A stretch of DNA of 45,087 nucleotides from Clostridia bacterium (GTDB lineage: Bacteria > Bacillota > Clostridia > Oscillospirales > Butyricicoccaceae). The stretch covers positions 1 through 45,087 of the forward strand of contig JAFOPS010000103.1 in NCBI GenBank assembly GCA_017394205.1, given 5' to 3'. The notes under the pieces are model-generated. The model was not told the origin of the DNA. It did no database searches and worked only from the letters and a program-made list of their open reading frames with translations. Shown one piece after another: positions 1-9,211 of the stretch. Position 1 is the stretch's first letter. Each line of letters starts with the position of its first letter. A program made the position numbers and the translations under genes.

Positions 1-735
1 GCGGGCGCCGATTTTTCTCCGACGCTCAACGGTGTGCCTGTTCCGACAGGATATGCTGTGCCGGCGCACGGGGGCGACGTGCTGGAGTGCGGCGCCGCAA
101 AGGATGGGTTTCGCGGCTATATCGCCTTTTCCGGCGGGCTGGACGTACCGGTTTTGCTGGAAAGTAAAAGTACTTGTCTGCCCGCAAAATTCGGCGGTTT
201 TCATGGAAGAGCCCTTCAAAAAAACGATGTGATCGCGTTTTCCTCGCCTCAATACTGGATCAAAGGTCTTTCACATAGAAAGGCGCGGTTGAATTACGAT
301 CCAGGCGCGCCGGTCCGGGTGGTTTTGGGACCACAGGCCGACGCATTTTCCCGAGAAGGGCTGGATACTTTCTTTTCGTCGGAATACCGCGTTGGGAACA
401 ACAGCGACCGAATGGGCAGTCGGCTGGAGGGGGCTGAGATTCGTCTGAAAGCAGGCGTTTCGCCGAATATTCTTTCCGACGGAGTCGCCATGGGCAGTAT
501 CCAGGTGCCAAACGGGCAGCCTATCGTTATGATGGCCGATCGCCAGACCACCGGCGGCTACGTCAAATTGGGATGCGTCATCACGGTCGATCTGCCGTTG
601 ATGGCGCAGCGCCGGCCGGGTGATAGGGTTCGGTTTGTTCCGGTCACCGTAGAAAAAGCGCAGCGTCTGTTGACCGACAGACAACGGAGACTTCGCAATC
701 TTGGCGAGGATCTGGAGCACAACGGGAGCTGGTAA
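1..735 (+). CDS. pxpC: Biotin-dependent carboxyltransferase / 5-oxoprolinase subunit C-like (partial, 5' end missing)
   Basis: The reading frame is open from the first base, so the N-terminus lies outside the window; 244 residues remain of a family that is usually about 330. The visible part matches the AHS2/KipA-PxpC family: a segment with PVPTGYAVPAHGGDVLECG, then GYIAFSGGLDVP, and a C-terminal block with MADRQTTGGYVKLGCVI that is typical of the family's substrate face. In PxpABC this subunit works with PxpB to open 5-oxoproline using ATP; related proteins pair with biotin carboxylases. The partner genes would be upstream and are not visible, so the exact substrate is inferred. It is followed by a hairpin terminator shared with the convergent exporter operon. 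Confidence 0.85.
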   Translation, partial: AGADFSPTLNGVPVPTGYAVPAHGGDVLECGAAKDGFRGYIAFSGGLDVPVLLESKSTCLPAKFGGFHGRALQKNDVIAFSSPQYWIKGLSHRKARLNYDPGAPVRVVLGPQADAFSREGLDTFFSSEYRVGNNSDRMGSRLEGAEIRLKAGVSPNILSDGVAMGSIQVPNGQPIVMMADRQTTGGYVKLGCVITVDLPLMAQRRPGDRVRFVPVTVEKAQRLLTDRQRRLRNLGEDLEHNGSW

Positions 736-778
736 TATCATAATTCCGCTTATTTGGATGAGCGAAAATCCGCCAAAA

Positions 779-816
779 AAAAGAAGGAGGCTGAACAATC
801 AGCCGCCTTCTTTTTA
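779..816. terminator. Bidirectional intrinsic terminator
   Basis: Arms GAAGGAGGCTGA (783-794) and TCAGCCGCCTTC (799-810) pair with one mismatch around an ACAA loop. A T-run follows on the plus strand and an A-run precedes, so it can stop both the carboxyltransferase gene and the convergent exporter operon. Confidence 0.85.
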
Positions 817-843
817 TTTCACATATCCGGGTTGCGTCCCTGA

Positions 844-3501
844 TCAGGGCAGGATGCGTATGACGAACATCACTGCCGAAAGCAGGAAAAACAGGATCAT
901 ACCGGGATTCAGCACTGCCGTCCGAAAACGGCATCCTGCGGGGATCTGGCGCTCGGCGGGAAGGAAAGTGACCTTCCTCCAGCGGGTCAAAAGAAGCACC
1001 ATTCCCGCGATGACCATCCCGATCATCAGAAGACTGTACAGCAGCAGCGGTACCATCGCTGCAGGATCTCCGCCCAGCTCCTCCGCAAGCTCCGCGTAAT
1101 TCACGGAAGCTGTCAGCAATCCTGTCTTTTCCTGAATGTAAGGCGCCACGACCCCGCCCAGGAAATTAACGAGCATATGGAGCATGATCGTATACCGCAG
1201 CTTGCCGGAACGGACATATAGATATCCGAACACCAATCCGATGACGAACGCATAAAAGGCCTGGGAAACGTTGCCGTGGAACAGCGCAAACATCGCGGCC
1301 GAAAGGATGATGGCCAGCTTTTCGCCGTAGGGACGCATCCGGTCGATGAGCTGGCGGCGGAAAATGAACTCTTCCATCATCGGCGCAAGGATCACCAGAA
1401 AAACCAGTCTCGGCAAAAGCGAGGTGCTGTCCACCAGCATGGCGACAGGATTCTCCTGCGTCGTGCCGACCAGCTTTTCAATGACAGAATTGACCGCAAG
1501 GCCCACCAGGTTTCCCACAGTCACAAGAAATTGGCAGATGAGAAAATACACGACGAACAGTCGGGAGGGAAGCCTGTGCTCGGCAGGCCTGACTCGCTCG
1601 ACCTTTCGCATCAGCAGCACGCCTATTGGCATGGCGCAAAGATAAAGCGGGATCTCGGCGCAGGCAAAATATGTCCAGGAATTCCGGTCCCAGCCGGGAA
1701 ACCACCGGTTGCAGGCATAGGTCACGGCGGTGGTAAGCGCGAGCCAGATCACCCAGATCGCGGATACGCTGAATCCGATGCGGGAAAAGACACCTTTCGT
1801 CTGTGTGGGGTCGTATGGGGCGTCAGTCGGTTCGTATGCTTCGGTTTTCATCGGAGCCTTGCCTCCTTTCGGCGTCAAAAATGATGGGGTAAAGAGGAAG
1901 AAAATCGTGCCCAGCAGCACATTGAGGACCGTTGCCCCAGCAGCGGCCAGGGTGACCTTTGAGAACATGATCCCCGCAACAAGGATCCCCGCGTCGGGGA
2001 TCAGCCCGAAGTACAAAAACAGGATCTGAATCAGCTGCTTGACGGTCTTGCCTGTAGAGCGGGGGAAGGCCAGGTCCAGAAATGCGCCCACGATGGTGGC
2101 GTAAAGGTCCACCGAGGCGATGAACAGCATCCATGCCAGCGCTGGCAGCGGCTCCGCGCCAAGGATCAACACCGCTGCAAGCAAAGCAGGGAACAGGTCC
2201 AACAGGCAGTTCACCGTTCCACCCAGCAGCGACCAGAACATCTTGGCCCAGGCGCTTTCCGGGATCATCACAAAATAATCCATCTTGGTATCCTGCGCCA
2301 GCGGATTTCCCAGTGCCCGGAAGAATGCCAGTACGCCCAGTGCAAGGACGACCGGGATCAGCGTGCGGGTATGCACCACGAATCGCAGCAGGATCGAGAG
2401 CGCGACAGCGGCAAACAGATAGGTCTCGGCAGTTTTCGTGAAATAACGGAGATGCGCGAACCGGAACCGGTTGTAAAGAGATTTGAAGAAAAATACGTTG
2501 GCGCCGAAGCCGTGGTTCATCCCGTCGCGGCGCAGATTTTCGCCGCGGTCTTTTTTCCGCCGGACGGCCACGCCGGTGCGGCTCTCCTGAGCATTGCGAA
2601 GCAGTTCGGCGGTTTCTTCGGATTTTGCCATGGCATCCTCGTAAAAGTCAGCCTTGATCCGCCAGATCATCCAGACAAACAGCGCGCCGCCGGCCAGGAG
2701 GGCGGCCAGATAAAGCAGGGCCGGCAGCGTTTCGCCTGCGGCCGCATGAATGCAAAAGCCCTTGATCCAGCCCCAGATGGGAATCAGACGGGCAGCGGGC
2801 GCGTTAAAGAAGCGCAGCGCGGCAGGGAACGGCTCCTCGCCGCTGATGCGCCAGAACAGCAGAAAGCCCAGCGCGACCAGCGCAAGAGCGCCGAAAACGC
2901 CGAAGCGAAGATTCTTGCGGAAGCCGGGATGATTGGAGCCGAAGGTATAGAGCAGGACCTGAAGCAGTCGGGAAAACACGACGGTCAACACCCAGGCCGC
3001 GATCACGGCCAGCGCCGCCCAGAGGTTCAATCCCAACCGAAGCATGAGATTGGGCAGCTGAAACAGCAGATAAACACTGCCCAGGATCGCCGTCCCGATC
3101 TGTGTCATCAAGCGGAACATGAGCACGGATTGCGGCTTTAAGGGGGAAGCGAACAACAACGGCACGTCGGCAGGAAGAAAGATGGCGCTTCCGCTCTTGT
3201 CTGCACGCAGCGCGTTGATGACCAGAATCAACAGCACGGCGCCGCCAATCGCCAGCTCAAATATGCCGGCAGATTCTTTGGGATCGATGTTTGGCGGCTC
3301 TACTGGGGATTCAGGCAAAACAGTTTCTTCTGCAGGGGGCGGCTGGATCTCTTGCGCCGCATCCGAGAGCTTTCCCATGCCGAAGCCGATCAGGCCGCCG
3401 ATCAGGGCGCAAGCCAGAATAAAAATGATGACCCAGCTTTTAAACAGCTTTTTCAATTGATTCTTGAAGCTGTGCAGGGCGTAATAACCAAACAGTCTCA
3501 T
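844..3501 (-). CDS. ABC exporter membrane protein fused to CPBP intramembrane protease
   Basis: This is an 885-residue polytopic membrane protein. Residues 1-540 look like a putative ABC-2-type exporter permease: many hydrophobic segments in two halves, with the phrase LPADVPLLFASPLKPQSVL near 109-127, typical of exporter permeases that sort substrates by membrane-edge loops. After a polar linker (about 545-570) comes a second membrane domain with the CPBP (Abi/Rce1-like) protease signature: EE at 710-711 with R715, H742 in FALFHGN, and H775/N779 in HMLVN, all intact. CPBP enzymes cleave peptides or prenylated substrates in the membrane. The start overlaps the ATPase stop by 4 bases (ATGA), so the two are translationally coupled. 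One possible role is exporting and processing a peptide; no peptide gene is seen nearby, and sodium or drug export are alternatives. Confidence 0.85.
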   Translation of the reverse strand: MRLFGYYALHSFKNQLKKLFKSWVIIFILACALIGGLIGFGMGKLSDAAQEIQPPPAEETVLPESPVEPPNIDPKESAGIFELAIGGAVLLILVINALRADKSGSAIFLPADVPLLFASPLKPQSVLMFRLMTQIGTAILGSVYLLFQLPNLMLRLGLNLWAALAVIAAWVLTVVFSRLLQVLLYTFGSNHPGFRKNLRFGVFGALALVALGFLLFWRISGEEPFPAALRFFNAPAARLIPIWGWIKGFCIHAAAGETLPALLYLAALLAGGALFVWMIWRIKADFYEDAMAKSEETAELLRNAQESRTGVAVRRKKDRGENLRRDGMNHGFGANVFFFKSLYNRFRFAHLRYFTKTAETYLFAAVALSILLRFVVHTRTLIPVVLALGVLAFFRALGNPLAQDTKMDYFVMIPESAWAKMFWSLLGGTVNCLLDLFPALLAAVLILGAEPLPALAWMLFIASVDLYATIVGAFLDLAFPRSTGKTVKQLIQILFLYFGLIPDAGILVAGIMFSKVTLAAAGATVLNVLLGTIFFLFTPSFLTPKGGKAPMKTEAYEPTDAPYDPTQTKGVFSRIGFSVSAIWVIWLALTTAVTYACNRWFPGWDRNSWTYFACAEIPLYLCAMPIGVLLMRKVERVRPAEHRLPSRLFVVYFLICQFLVTVGNLVGLAVNSVIEKLVGTTQENPVAMLVDSTSLLPRLVFLVILAPMMEEFIFRRQLIDRMRPYGEKLAIILSAAMFALFHGNVSQAFYAFVIGLVFGYLYVRSGKLRYTIMLHMLVNFLGGVVAPYIQEKTGLLTASVNYAELAEELGGDPAAMVPLLLYSLLMIGMVIAGMVLLLTRWRKVTFLPAERQIPAGCRFRTAVLNPGMILFFLLSAVMFVIRILP

Positions 3502-4253
3502 TGCGCCTCAGCCTCCTGCGACGCGCTTGCCTCCGGATGAGAAACGTCGGCGGATGTCACGCCCTCGGTCACGGCAAAGAACAGCTCCTCCAGCGTGCGG
3601 CCGTCCCGGTCCAGTTCGTCCCGGGTCACATTGGCGCGCACAATGCCGTTCTGCATGATCAGGGTCCGGTCCCACAGCATATCCACGCTGTCGATGATGT
3701 GAGTGCTCACCAACAGGGTCCTGCCCTGGGAGCGCATCTCCTCGATGACAGCTTTCAGTTCTTTAATAGCGTGCGGATCCAGACCGATCATCGGCTCGTC
3801 CAGAAGCAGCAGCCGCGGCTCCGGCAAAAGACCGAGGCAGATGTTCAGCTTTTGCTGCATACCCTTGGACAGCTCGTCGCCGAACTTGTTTTTCTTGTCT
3901 GTGAGTTCAAAGCGGTCCAGCAGCTGCTGTGCGCGGGATTTGTAATCCGACAGGCGGTAAGCCCGGGCGAGAAACTCCATATGCTCGGAAACAGTAAGGT
4001 TCGGGTAAAGCGACGGGATCTCCGGGATATAGCCCAGGATCCGGCGGGCCTCCCGGGATTTGTTGCTCAAGCCGTCCACAGTGATCTCACCGGTATAGCG
4101 CAAAAAGCCGATGATCGCTTTCATCAGCGTGCTCTTTCCAGCGCCGTTCGGACCGAGAAGCACGGTGACGCTCCCGGAATCCAGCGTGAAGCTGACGTCA
4201 TTGCAGGCAAGGACTTTTCCGTATTTTTTCGTAAGATTGGAAACAGTAAGCAT
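3498..4253 (-). CDS. ABC transporter ATP-binding protein
   Basis: This 251-residue nucleotide-binding subunit partners with the downstream fused permease. Walker A is GPNGAGKST, the signature is LSKGMQQK (a K replaces the second G of LSGGQ), Walker B is LLLLDEPMIGLD, and the switch histidine lies in LLVSTHIID. It resembles the EcsA/NatA/CcmA-type exporter ATPases. The start was chosen at ATG 4253 because AAAGGGG lies just upstream and because a good promoter sits at 4309-4337. A longer frame reaching 4337 would begin inside that promoter and is rejected. It is the first gene of a two-gene operon. Confidence 0.9.
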   Translation of the reverse strand: MLTVSNLTKKYGKVLACNDVSFTLDSGSVTVLLGPNGAGKSTLMKAIIGFLRYTGEITVDGLSNKSREARRILGYIPEIPSLYPNLTVSEHMEFLARAYRLSDYKSRAQQLLDRFELTDKKNKFGDELSKGMQQKLNICLGLLPEPRLLLLDEPMIGLDPHAIKELKAVIEEMRSQGRTLLVSTHIIDSVDMLWDRTLIMQNGIVRANVTRDELDRDGRTLEELFFAVTEGVTSADVSHPEASASQEAEAQ

Positions 4254-4308
4254 ATGAGACCCCTTTCTGACGGGAACAACGAGCAATTCTGCGACACAGT
4301 ATGACAGA

Positions 4309-4337
4309 ATTATACCAGTGAAAGCAGGGGAGGTCAA
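4309..4337 (-). promoter_or_regulatory. Sigma-A type promoter for the exporter operon
   Basis: On the minus strand TTGACC (4337-4332) is followed after 17 bases by a perfect TATAAT (4314-4309). The start codon lies 55 bases downstream. It fixes the ATPase start downstream of this point. Confidence 0.85.
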
Positions 4338-4448
4338 CCATCATCGATAATCAAAAATGATTCATCATGTTTTTCCGCAGCAATCCGGCTGCCGCAGATC
4401 CCGGATACAGACCGCGAAAAGATATTGTGATATTTTTAAAAAAAAGTC

Positions 4449-4477
4449 TTGACTTTTTGAAAGGGCTGCGTTATGAT
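4449..4477 (+). promoter_or_regulatory. Promoter of tRNA-Leu
   Basis: TTGACT (4449-4454), a 17-base spacer and TATGAT (4472-4477) lie 13 bases before the tRNA, an ideal sigma-A layout. Confidence 0.85.
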
Positions 4478-4490
4478 AACTCTTGCAGTC

Positions 4491-4577
4491 GCGGATGTGG
4501 CGGAATTGGCAGACGCGCATGGTTCAGGTCCATGTGAAAGCAATTTCATGGGGGTTCAAGTCCCTTCATCCGCACCA
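4491..4577 (+). tRNA. tRNA-Leu (anticodon CAG)
   Basis: A class II tRNA with a long variable arm. The acceptor stem pairs GCGGATG (4491-4497) with CATCCGC (4567-4573). The anticodon stem CATGG/CCATG encloses loop TTCAGGT, giving anticodon CAG for the Leu codon CUG. The T-loop is TTCAAGT. The CCA end is encoded (4575-4577). It has its own promoter and terminator, so it is a single-gene transcription unit. Confidence 0.97.
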
Positions 4578-4613
4578 AAAAGGCTTCAAAGCAAATGCTT
4601 TGAAGCCTTTTTT
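4578..4613 (+). terminator. Intrinsic terminator of tRNA-Leu
   Basis: AGGCTTCAAAGC and GCTTTGAAGCCT pair perfectly (within 4581-4608) and are followed by a T-run starting at 4608. It begins directly after the CCA end. Confidence 0.95.
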
Positions 4614-4652
4614 CACGTTTTGCACATTCTGCGGCTGCAGATGCGAATAGTG

Positions 4653-4682
4653 TTGACAAACGCGATTTCTCCATTGTATACT
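4653..4682 (+). promoter_or_regulatory. Promoter of the rrf2-rubrerythrin operon
   Basis: A consensus TTGACA (4653-4658) and TATACT (4677-4682) are separated by 18 bases and lie about 30 bases before the rrf2 start. Rrf2 proteins often repress their own promoter; an operator overlapping this site is an inference. Confidence 0.8.
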
Positions 4683-4711
4683 AAAATCGTAAAAAAGAGA
4701 GGGGGACGAGC

Positions 4712-5110
4712 ATGCACATCACACGTGAGGCCGATTACGCGATCCGGCTGGTCCATGCGCTGATGAGCGAGTCTTCACCGCTCGTTCCGGCAAGCCGCCT
4801 GTCCCAGCAGGCCGGCGTGACTCTCCGCTTTACGCTCAAGATCCTGCGCAAGCTTTCACAGTCCGGAATCGTTACGGCACAGAAGGGAGCGGCGGGCGGA
4901 TATGCGCTTGCCGTCGCGCCGGAGGCACTGACGCTGGGGCATATTGTCGAGTGCATCGACGGGCCGATCGCGCTCAACCAGTGCCTGCAGGATGATTTTG
5001 GCTGCGCCTGGGCCGGCAATAAGGGCGAATGCCGCTTTCATCAGGCGTTTGAACAAGTGAATGCAAAGCTCCGAAACGAGCTTTACAACATAAGCATCAC
5101 AAATTTTTAA
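4712..5110 (+). CDS. Rrf2-family transcriptional regulator
   Basis: This 132-residue protein begins MHITREADYAIRL, the classic Rrf2 winged-helix N-terminus, with a recognition region around residues 26-60 and the wing GAAGGYALA near 60-66. Cysteines at 91, 98 and 107 follow the C-x6-C-x8-C spacing of Fe-S-binding members such as IscR, NsrR and RsrR, with a further Cys at 81. It probably senses redox state, oxygen, NO or iron-sulfur status through a cluster. It sits 23 bases before the rubrerythrin gene behind a strong promoter, so it most likely controls that peroxide-defence gene and itself. The ligand cannot be told from sequence. The ribosome site GAGGGGG supports the start. Confidence 0.92.
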   Translation: MHITREADYAIRLVHALMSESSPLVPASRLSQQAGVTLRFTLKILRKLSQSGIVTAQKGAAGGYALAVAPEALTLGHIVECIDGPIALNQCLQDDFGCAWAGNKGECRFHQAFEQVNAKLRNELYNISITNF

Positions 5111-5133
5111 TTTGAAAAACGGAGGAAATGATT

Positions 5134-5721
5134 ATGAAAAAATGGGTCTGTCCGGTCTGCGGTTATGTCCACGAGGGAAACGAGCCCCCTGAGGCTTGCC
5201 CCATCTGTAAGGTCCCCGGCTCCAAGTTCACCGAAATGAAGGCTGACGAAAAGCTGGCCGCCGAGCACGAGTTCGGTATTTACGCCAAGACCGTCAAGAA
5301 CAATCCCGATATCAGCGCCGAGGATAAGGCATATATCTTCGAACAGCTGAAAGCCAATTTTACCGGCGAGTGCAGCGAAGTTGGCATGTATCTGTGCATG
5401 GCCCGCATCGCCCACCGCGAGGGTTATCCCGAGATCGGCCTGTACTGGGAAAAGGCCGCCTATGAAGAGGCTGAGCACGCCGCCAAGTTTGCCGAGCTGC
5501 TGGGCTCCGATCTGGAACCCAACATGACCGATTCCACCAAAAAGAATCTGGCATGGCGCGTGGATTGCGAATACGGCGCCGTCAAGGGCAAGTTCGATCT
5601 GGCCGCCTGCGCCAAGAAAAACGGCCTTGACGCCATCCATGACACCGTTCATGAGATGGCCCGCGACGAGGCCCGCCACGGCAAGGCTCTTGAGGGCATG
5701 CTGAAGCGGTATTTCAAATAA
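5134..5721 (+). CDS. Rubrerythrin, rubredoxin-first (reverse) type; NADH peroxidase
   Basis: This 195-residue protein detoxifies hydrogen peroxide in anaerobes. An N-terminal rubredoxin-like iron site uses C6, C9, C22 and C25 (CPVC and CPIC). The ferritin-like di-iron domain follows, with [27 protein letters not shown] and a C-terminal [13 protein letters not shown] supplying the Glu and His ligands. This order is reversed from classical rubrerythrin and matches the clostridial reverse rubrerythrins. Two in-frame ATGs exist at 5128 and 5134; GGAGG at 5121-5125 is 8 bases from the second and only 2 from the first, so 5134 is chosen. It is cotranscribed with rrf2 and ends before a long hairpin. 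Confidence 0.93.
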   Translation: MKKWVCPVCGYVHEGNEPPEACPICKVPGSKFTEMKADEKLAAEHEFGIYAKTVKNNPDISAEDKAYIFEQLKANFTGECSEVGMYLCMARIAHREGYPEIGLYWEKAAYEEAEHAAKFAELLGSDLEPNMTDSTKKNLAWRVDCEYGAVKGKFDLAACAKKNGLDAIHDTVHEMARDEARHGKALEGMLKRYFK

Positions 5722-5733
5722 GAACAAACCAAT

Positions 5734-5779
5734 TTGCAGCAGGCCGAGGTGAGGCTTCACTTCGGCCTGTTTGCTGCAA
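5734..5779 (+). terminator. Long hairpin, likely terminator or attenuator
   Basis: CAGGCCGAGGTGA (5740-5752) pairs with TCACTTCGGCCTG (5757-5769) around loop GGCT, and outer bases TTGCAG/CTGCAA extend the stem. The following T-run is weak, so some read-through into the next gene is possible. Confidence 0.65.
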
Positions 5780-5811
5780 CGGAGCGACCGTATTATGGAG
5801 GATTCGGAATC

Positions 5812-6303
5812 ATGAGCACAAAAACGTGTAGAACGATGCAGAGCATCGCGTTTGGCCTTTTCGCGCTTGCGCTGCTGTTGTGCATCGCTTCGATTTTTCT
5901 GCAAACACCGCTTAAACGATCTGTGGGGTTAAGCGAACAGGGCCTTGCGATTCACAGTATACCTTATCGATCTATCCTCACCTGCGTGATATATACCATT
6001 CTGGCGCTGGTTTGGCTGCTCGCGGCACAAGGCCGGACATCGCACAGCACGATCATGACAACAGGGATTGTTTTGGCGATCCTTTTCTGCGCGTTCGATG
6101 CGATCCTGCTGTCGACCGGAAGTGCCCTGATCACCATGTTCGTTTCCAGACAGGGCGTGGATGCAATTGCGTCTAACGCCGCGCTGGAAAGCGTTTTGTC
6201 AAGTATCCGTGTGCTGATCGTTCCGGCCAAGATCCTGATGTTTCTTTCCATGGGCGGCATGATGGGCAAAGATCTTTCACAGGAATCATCGGAAAGTATC
6301 TGA
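5812..6303 (+). CDS. Small four-helix membrane protein, unknown
   Basis: A 163-residue protein not recognised. Four hydrophobic segments are visible at about 13-32, 50-73, 82-107 and 138-155, joined by short polar loops, with a polar C-terminal tail (SQESSESI). The start MSTKTC at 5812 is chosen because GGAGG (5797-5801) lies 10 bases upstream; an earlier in-frame ATG at 5734 falls inside the hairpin following rubrerythrin. No catalytic motif is seen. It lies downstream of the redox operon and may depend on read-through. A role in stress response is only suggested by position. Confidence 0.65.
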   Translation: MSTKTCRTMQSIAFGLFALALLLCIASIFLQTPLKRSVGLSEQGLAIHSIPYRSILTCVIYTILALVWLLAAQGRTSHSTIMTTGIVLAILFCAFDAILLSTGSALITMFVSRQGVDAIASNAALESVLSSIRVLIVPAKILMFLSMGGMMGKDLSQESSESI

Positions 6304-6354
6304 ATCGGCGCCCTTTTATATGAAGCTCCCTAAAAATGCTGATTTGACTTCCGG

Positions 6355-6389
6355 CAGCCCCGTAAGGTTTTCTTGCGGGGCTGTATTTT
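6355..6389 (+). terminator. Intrinsic terminator
   Basis: CAGCCCCGTAAG (6355-6366) pairs with CTTGCGGGGCTG (6372-6383) around GTTTT, followed by TATTTT. It ends the small membrane protein unit. Confidence 0.9.
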
Positions 6390-6399
6390 GCGGAAAAAG

Positions 6400-6428
6400 T
6401 TGAATTGTGGCATAAGATGTAGTATAAT
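6400..6428 (+). promoter_or_regulatory. Promoter for the spoIID-like/queA region
   Basis: TTGAAT (6400-6405), 17 bases, then a perfect TATAAT (6423-6428), about 50 bases before the spoIID-like start. It looks like a vegetative sigma-A promoter rather than a sporulation sigma site. Confidence 0.8.
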
Positions 6429-6478
6429 ATAAGTTAACATAGGGAATTGGCGGTTTCGGATCGGATTCGAGGTGCTCC

Positions 6479-8146
6479 ATGAAAAAAGTACTTGGCATAT
6501 TGCTGACGGCGGCCTTGCTGCTCGCGCTTCCGGCAGGGACAACAGTCCACGCCGAAGGATATGATCCCATCATGAAGATCGGTCTGTTTTACGACAGCAA
6601 CGCTCTGGTTGCAGCAAATCTGCAAAACGTGTCCGGGATGGGCGAAGGGTATTCCTTCGGTTATTTCGACGCGGAACGGGAGTTTGTTCCCACCTATGAG
6701 GTTTATGATGAAAACAAGATCACAGTCCTGAAAAACGTCAACCTCTGGCAGACGGGCAACGACTATCTGGAATCGATGCCGGGCAGCTATAATTCCGCCG
6801 TCGGCGCCTATTGTCTGCAGGTTGACGCCCTGTTTTATGACGCCGACGAGGCGCTTGAAGCGGCAGAAGATTTCGAATCTGCCGGATTTGAGGCCTATCT
6901 CTGCTATGTGCGCGGCGGATTCCGCGTGAGAGTGGGAAAATACCTTTCTGCGGAAGAGGCGTCTTCTGCCCGAAGCAGCGCCCAGCGGGTCGGATATGAC
7001 CTGGTACAGCGCGGCCCCAGCAGCACCTGTTATACCGTCGTCGTCACAGGCACCGACCGAATCCTTTATCAATTGGATCTCCTGGGGGATTTCCCGCTGG
7101 GGATCATGCCCATGAGCCGCCAGACCTGGTTCAAGCAGACAAAATACTACGGCGGATTTGAATACTATCGGCCCGCGGGCGGCAATCTCAACGTGATCAA
7201 CGTCATTGGCCTGACGGATTATGTCAAGGGCGTGATCCCGTATGAGATCAGCCCCTCGTGGCCTGTGGAAGCGCAGAAGGCCATGGCTCTGTGCGCCAAA
7301 TGCTATGCGCTCAATAATTATCACAAGCACAGTGCCAAGGGATTTGACCTGTGCAACACCACCGATTGTCAGGTGTACCGCGGCACCAACGGCGCCACTT
7401 CGGTTTCCGACGAGGCGGTGGAAGACGTCAACGGACGCTATGTGGTCTATCGCGGGGAGATCTGCGAGACCTTTTATCACGCCTCTTCCGGCGGATACAC
7501 TGAGGACGCCGTGAACATCTGGGGCAAGGATATCCCGTATCTGAGGGCCGTGGAAGACACCTATCTGGAGCGGATGCTGCCTTACAGCAACACGATCACG
7601 CTGGACGATATCTCCTGGATCCTCCAGGCGAAGGGCTATACGACCCAGCGGATCACCGACGTCTATGTCAGCCGCTACAGTGCCGTGGGGAATGTGATCG
7701 AGCTGACTGCCGTCCAGGCTAACGGCCAGCGGCTCGTCTTTTCCGGCGACCGGGCGCGCACGGCGCTCAATAGTCCCACCCGCGGCGTCACGGTAGGCAG
7801 TCATCGCTATACCATTACAGGCGGCGCAGGCGGAAGCACCGTTTCCGTCAACGGCGCCGCTACCCAGACAGGCGGCCTTTATGCCGTGGGCGGAAACGGG
7901 AAAACAGCGCCTCTTGATGCCGGAAGCGCCTATGTGATTACCGCAAACAGCGTTGTTCCGCTGCAAATTACGCAAAACTCCGGCGGCACGCCGGGCACTT
8001 ACCGCCTGGAAGGGACCGGCTCCGGTCACAACATCGGCATGAGCCAGTGGGGTGCCTATTCCATGGGGCAGAAGGGGTTTTCCTGCGAAGAGATCATTTC
8101 TTTCTATTACACCGGCGCAACCGTTTCTTATTACGATCCGAATTGA
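6479..8146 (+). CDS. SpoIID/LytB-domain protein with SPOR-like repeat
   Basis: A 555-residue exported protein. Residues 1-25 form a signal peptide (KK, hydrophobic core, then VHA). A SPOR-like region lies at about 105-165, with [26 protein letters not shown] and a matching GFRVRVGKY, expected to bind denuded peptidoglycan. The SpoIID domain follows from about 235, with [38 protein letters not shown] and the C-terminal [18 protein letters not shown]. SpoIID is a lytic transglycosylase that remodels the wall during engulfment; LytB relatives modify amidases. Its vegetative-type promoter and SPOR region favour a general wall role over the dedicated engulfment enzyme. queA begins 10 bases downstream, so the two are probably cotranscribed. 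Confidence 0.88.
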   Translation: MKKVLGILLTAALLLALPAGTTVHAEGYDPIMKIGLFYDSNALVAANLQNVSGMGEGYSFGYFDAEREFVPTYEVYDENKITVLKNVNLWQTGNDYLESMPGSYNSAVGAYCLQVDALFYDADEALEAAEDFESAGFEAYLCYVRGGFRVRVGKYLSAEEASSARSSAQRVGYDLVQRGPSSTCYTVVVTGTDRILYQLDLLGDFPLGIMPMSRQTWFKQTKYYGGFEYYRPAGGNLNVINVIGLTDYVKGVIPYEISPSWPVEAQKAMALCAKCYALNNYHKHSAKGFDLCNTTDCQVYRGTNGATSVSDEAVEDVNGRYVVYRGEICETFYHASSGGYTEDAVNIWGKDIPYLRAVEDTYLERMLPYSNTITLDDISWILQAKGYTTQRITDVYVSRYSAVGNVIELTAVQANGQRLVFSGDRARTALNSPTRGVTVGSHRYTITGGAGGSTVSVNGAATQTGGLYAVGGNGKTAPLDAGSAYVITANSVVPLQITQNSGGTPGTYRLEGTGSGHNIGMSQWGAYSMGQKGFSCEEIISFYYTGATVSYYDPN

Positions 8147-8156
8147 GGCGGAATCA

Positions 8157-9185
8157 TTGAAAAAATCTGACTTCTATTACGACCTTCCCGAAGAACTGAT
8201 CGCGCAGACGCCTCTGGCCGAGCGCGATCATTCTCGGTTGATGACCCTTGACCGCAAAACGGGAAGGGTGGGGCACGAGCATTTTTACAACGTGATCGAC
8301 CATCTGCATCCCGGCGACTGTCTTGTGATCAACGATACCCGCGTACTGCCCGCGCGGCTTTACGGGCAGAAAACCGGCACGGGGTCGGCCCCCGTAGAGG
8401 TGCTGCTGCTGGAAAACGTTTCAGGGGATATGTGGGATTGCATCGTCTACCCGGGCCGCCGGCTGCGGGAGGGCGCGACGATCTCCTTCGGCGACGGCAG
8501 CCTGACGGCAACGGTCAAAGCGGTGAAGGACGACGGCAACCGGCTGATCGAGTTTCAGTATAAAGGGATCTTTTTGGAGGTGTTGGACCGGCTGGGCACC
8601 ATGCCTCTGCCGCCTTATATCAAAGAGCGCCTGGCTGACCGCGAACGCTATCAGACCGTGTATTCCCGCGAGGTAGGCTCGGCGGCCGCGCCGACGGCGG
8701 GGCTTCATTTTACACCGGAGCTTTTGAAGCGAATCGAGGAAAAGGGCGTTGATATCGTCCGCATCACATTGCACGTGGGTTTGGGAACCTTCCGACCCGT
8801 AAAGGAAGAAGAGATCACGGACCATGTGATGCATTCCGAGCGGTATTTTGTCAGCGAAGACGCTGCCCGAAGGATCAACACAGCTCGCGAAAAGGGAGGC
8901 CGCGTCGTGTGCGTGGGGACGACGTCGTGCCGCACCATCGAGACCGTCACCGACGAAAACCACGTGACCCACGCAGGGAGCGGGAGCACCGATATTTTTA
9001 TTTATCCCGGTTACCGATTCAAGGGCATGGACGCCATCATCACCAACTTTCATCTGCCGGAAAGCACGCTGATCATGCTCATTTCGGCATTCAGCACCCG
9101 CGAGATCGTATTGAACGCCTATAAAGAAGCCGTGCGCCGGCGTTACCGCTTTTTCAGCTTCGGCGACGCCATGATCATCGAATGA
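8157..9185 (+). CDS. queA: S-adenosylmethionine:tRNA ribosyltransferase-isomerase
   Basis: QueA moves the ribosyl group of SAM onto 7-aminomethyl-deazaguanine in tRNA to form epoxyqueuosine. The 342-residue length fits the family. Conserved segments are present: [19 protein letters not shown] at the N-terminus, [12 protein letters not shown], the internal [14 protein letters not shown], and [17 protein letters not shown] near the C-terminus. The start is a TTG at 8157 with GAGGCGGA just upstream; a longer frame exists but runs inside the spoIID-like gene. It lies in the same run as tgt, the other queuosine-pathway gene here, separated by rmuC. Confidence 0.95.
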   Translation: MKKSDFYYDLPEELIAQTPLAERDHSRLMTLDRKTGRVGHEHFYNVIDHLHPGDCLVINDTRVLPARLYGQKTGTGSAPVEVLLLENVSGDMWDCIVYPGRRLREGATISFGDGSLTATVKAVKDDGNRLIEFQYKGIFLEVLDRLGTMPLPPYIKERLADRERYQTVYSREVGSAAAPTAGLHFTPELLKRIEEKGVDIVRITLHVGLGTFRPVKEEEITDHVMHSERYFVSEDAARRINTAREKGGRVVCVGTTSCRTIETVTDENHVTHAGSGSTDIFIYPGYRFKGMDAIITNFHLPESTLIMLISAFSTREIVLNAYKEAVRRRYRFFSFGDAMIIE

Positions 9186-9211
9186 CCTACTGAAAAGAGA
9201 GGAGAAGACCT

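Noticed and set aside
4254..4337. N-terminal extension of the exporter ATPase
   Set aside because: It would start within the promoter (-35 at 4337-4332) and lacks homology; AAAGGGG marks the internal ATG.
6434..8029. A 531-residue minus-strand frame over the SpoIID-like gene
   Set aside because: The plus-strand gene has a signal peptide, conserved domains and a promoter; the antisense frame has none.
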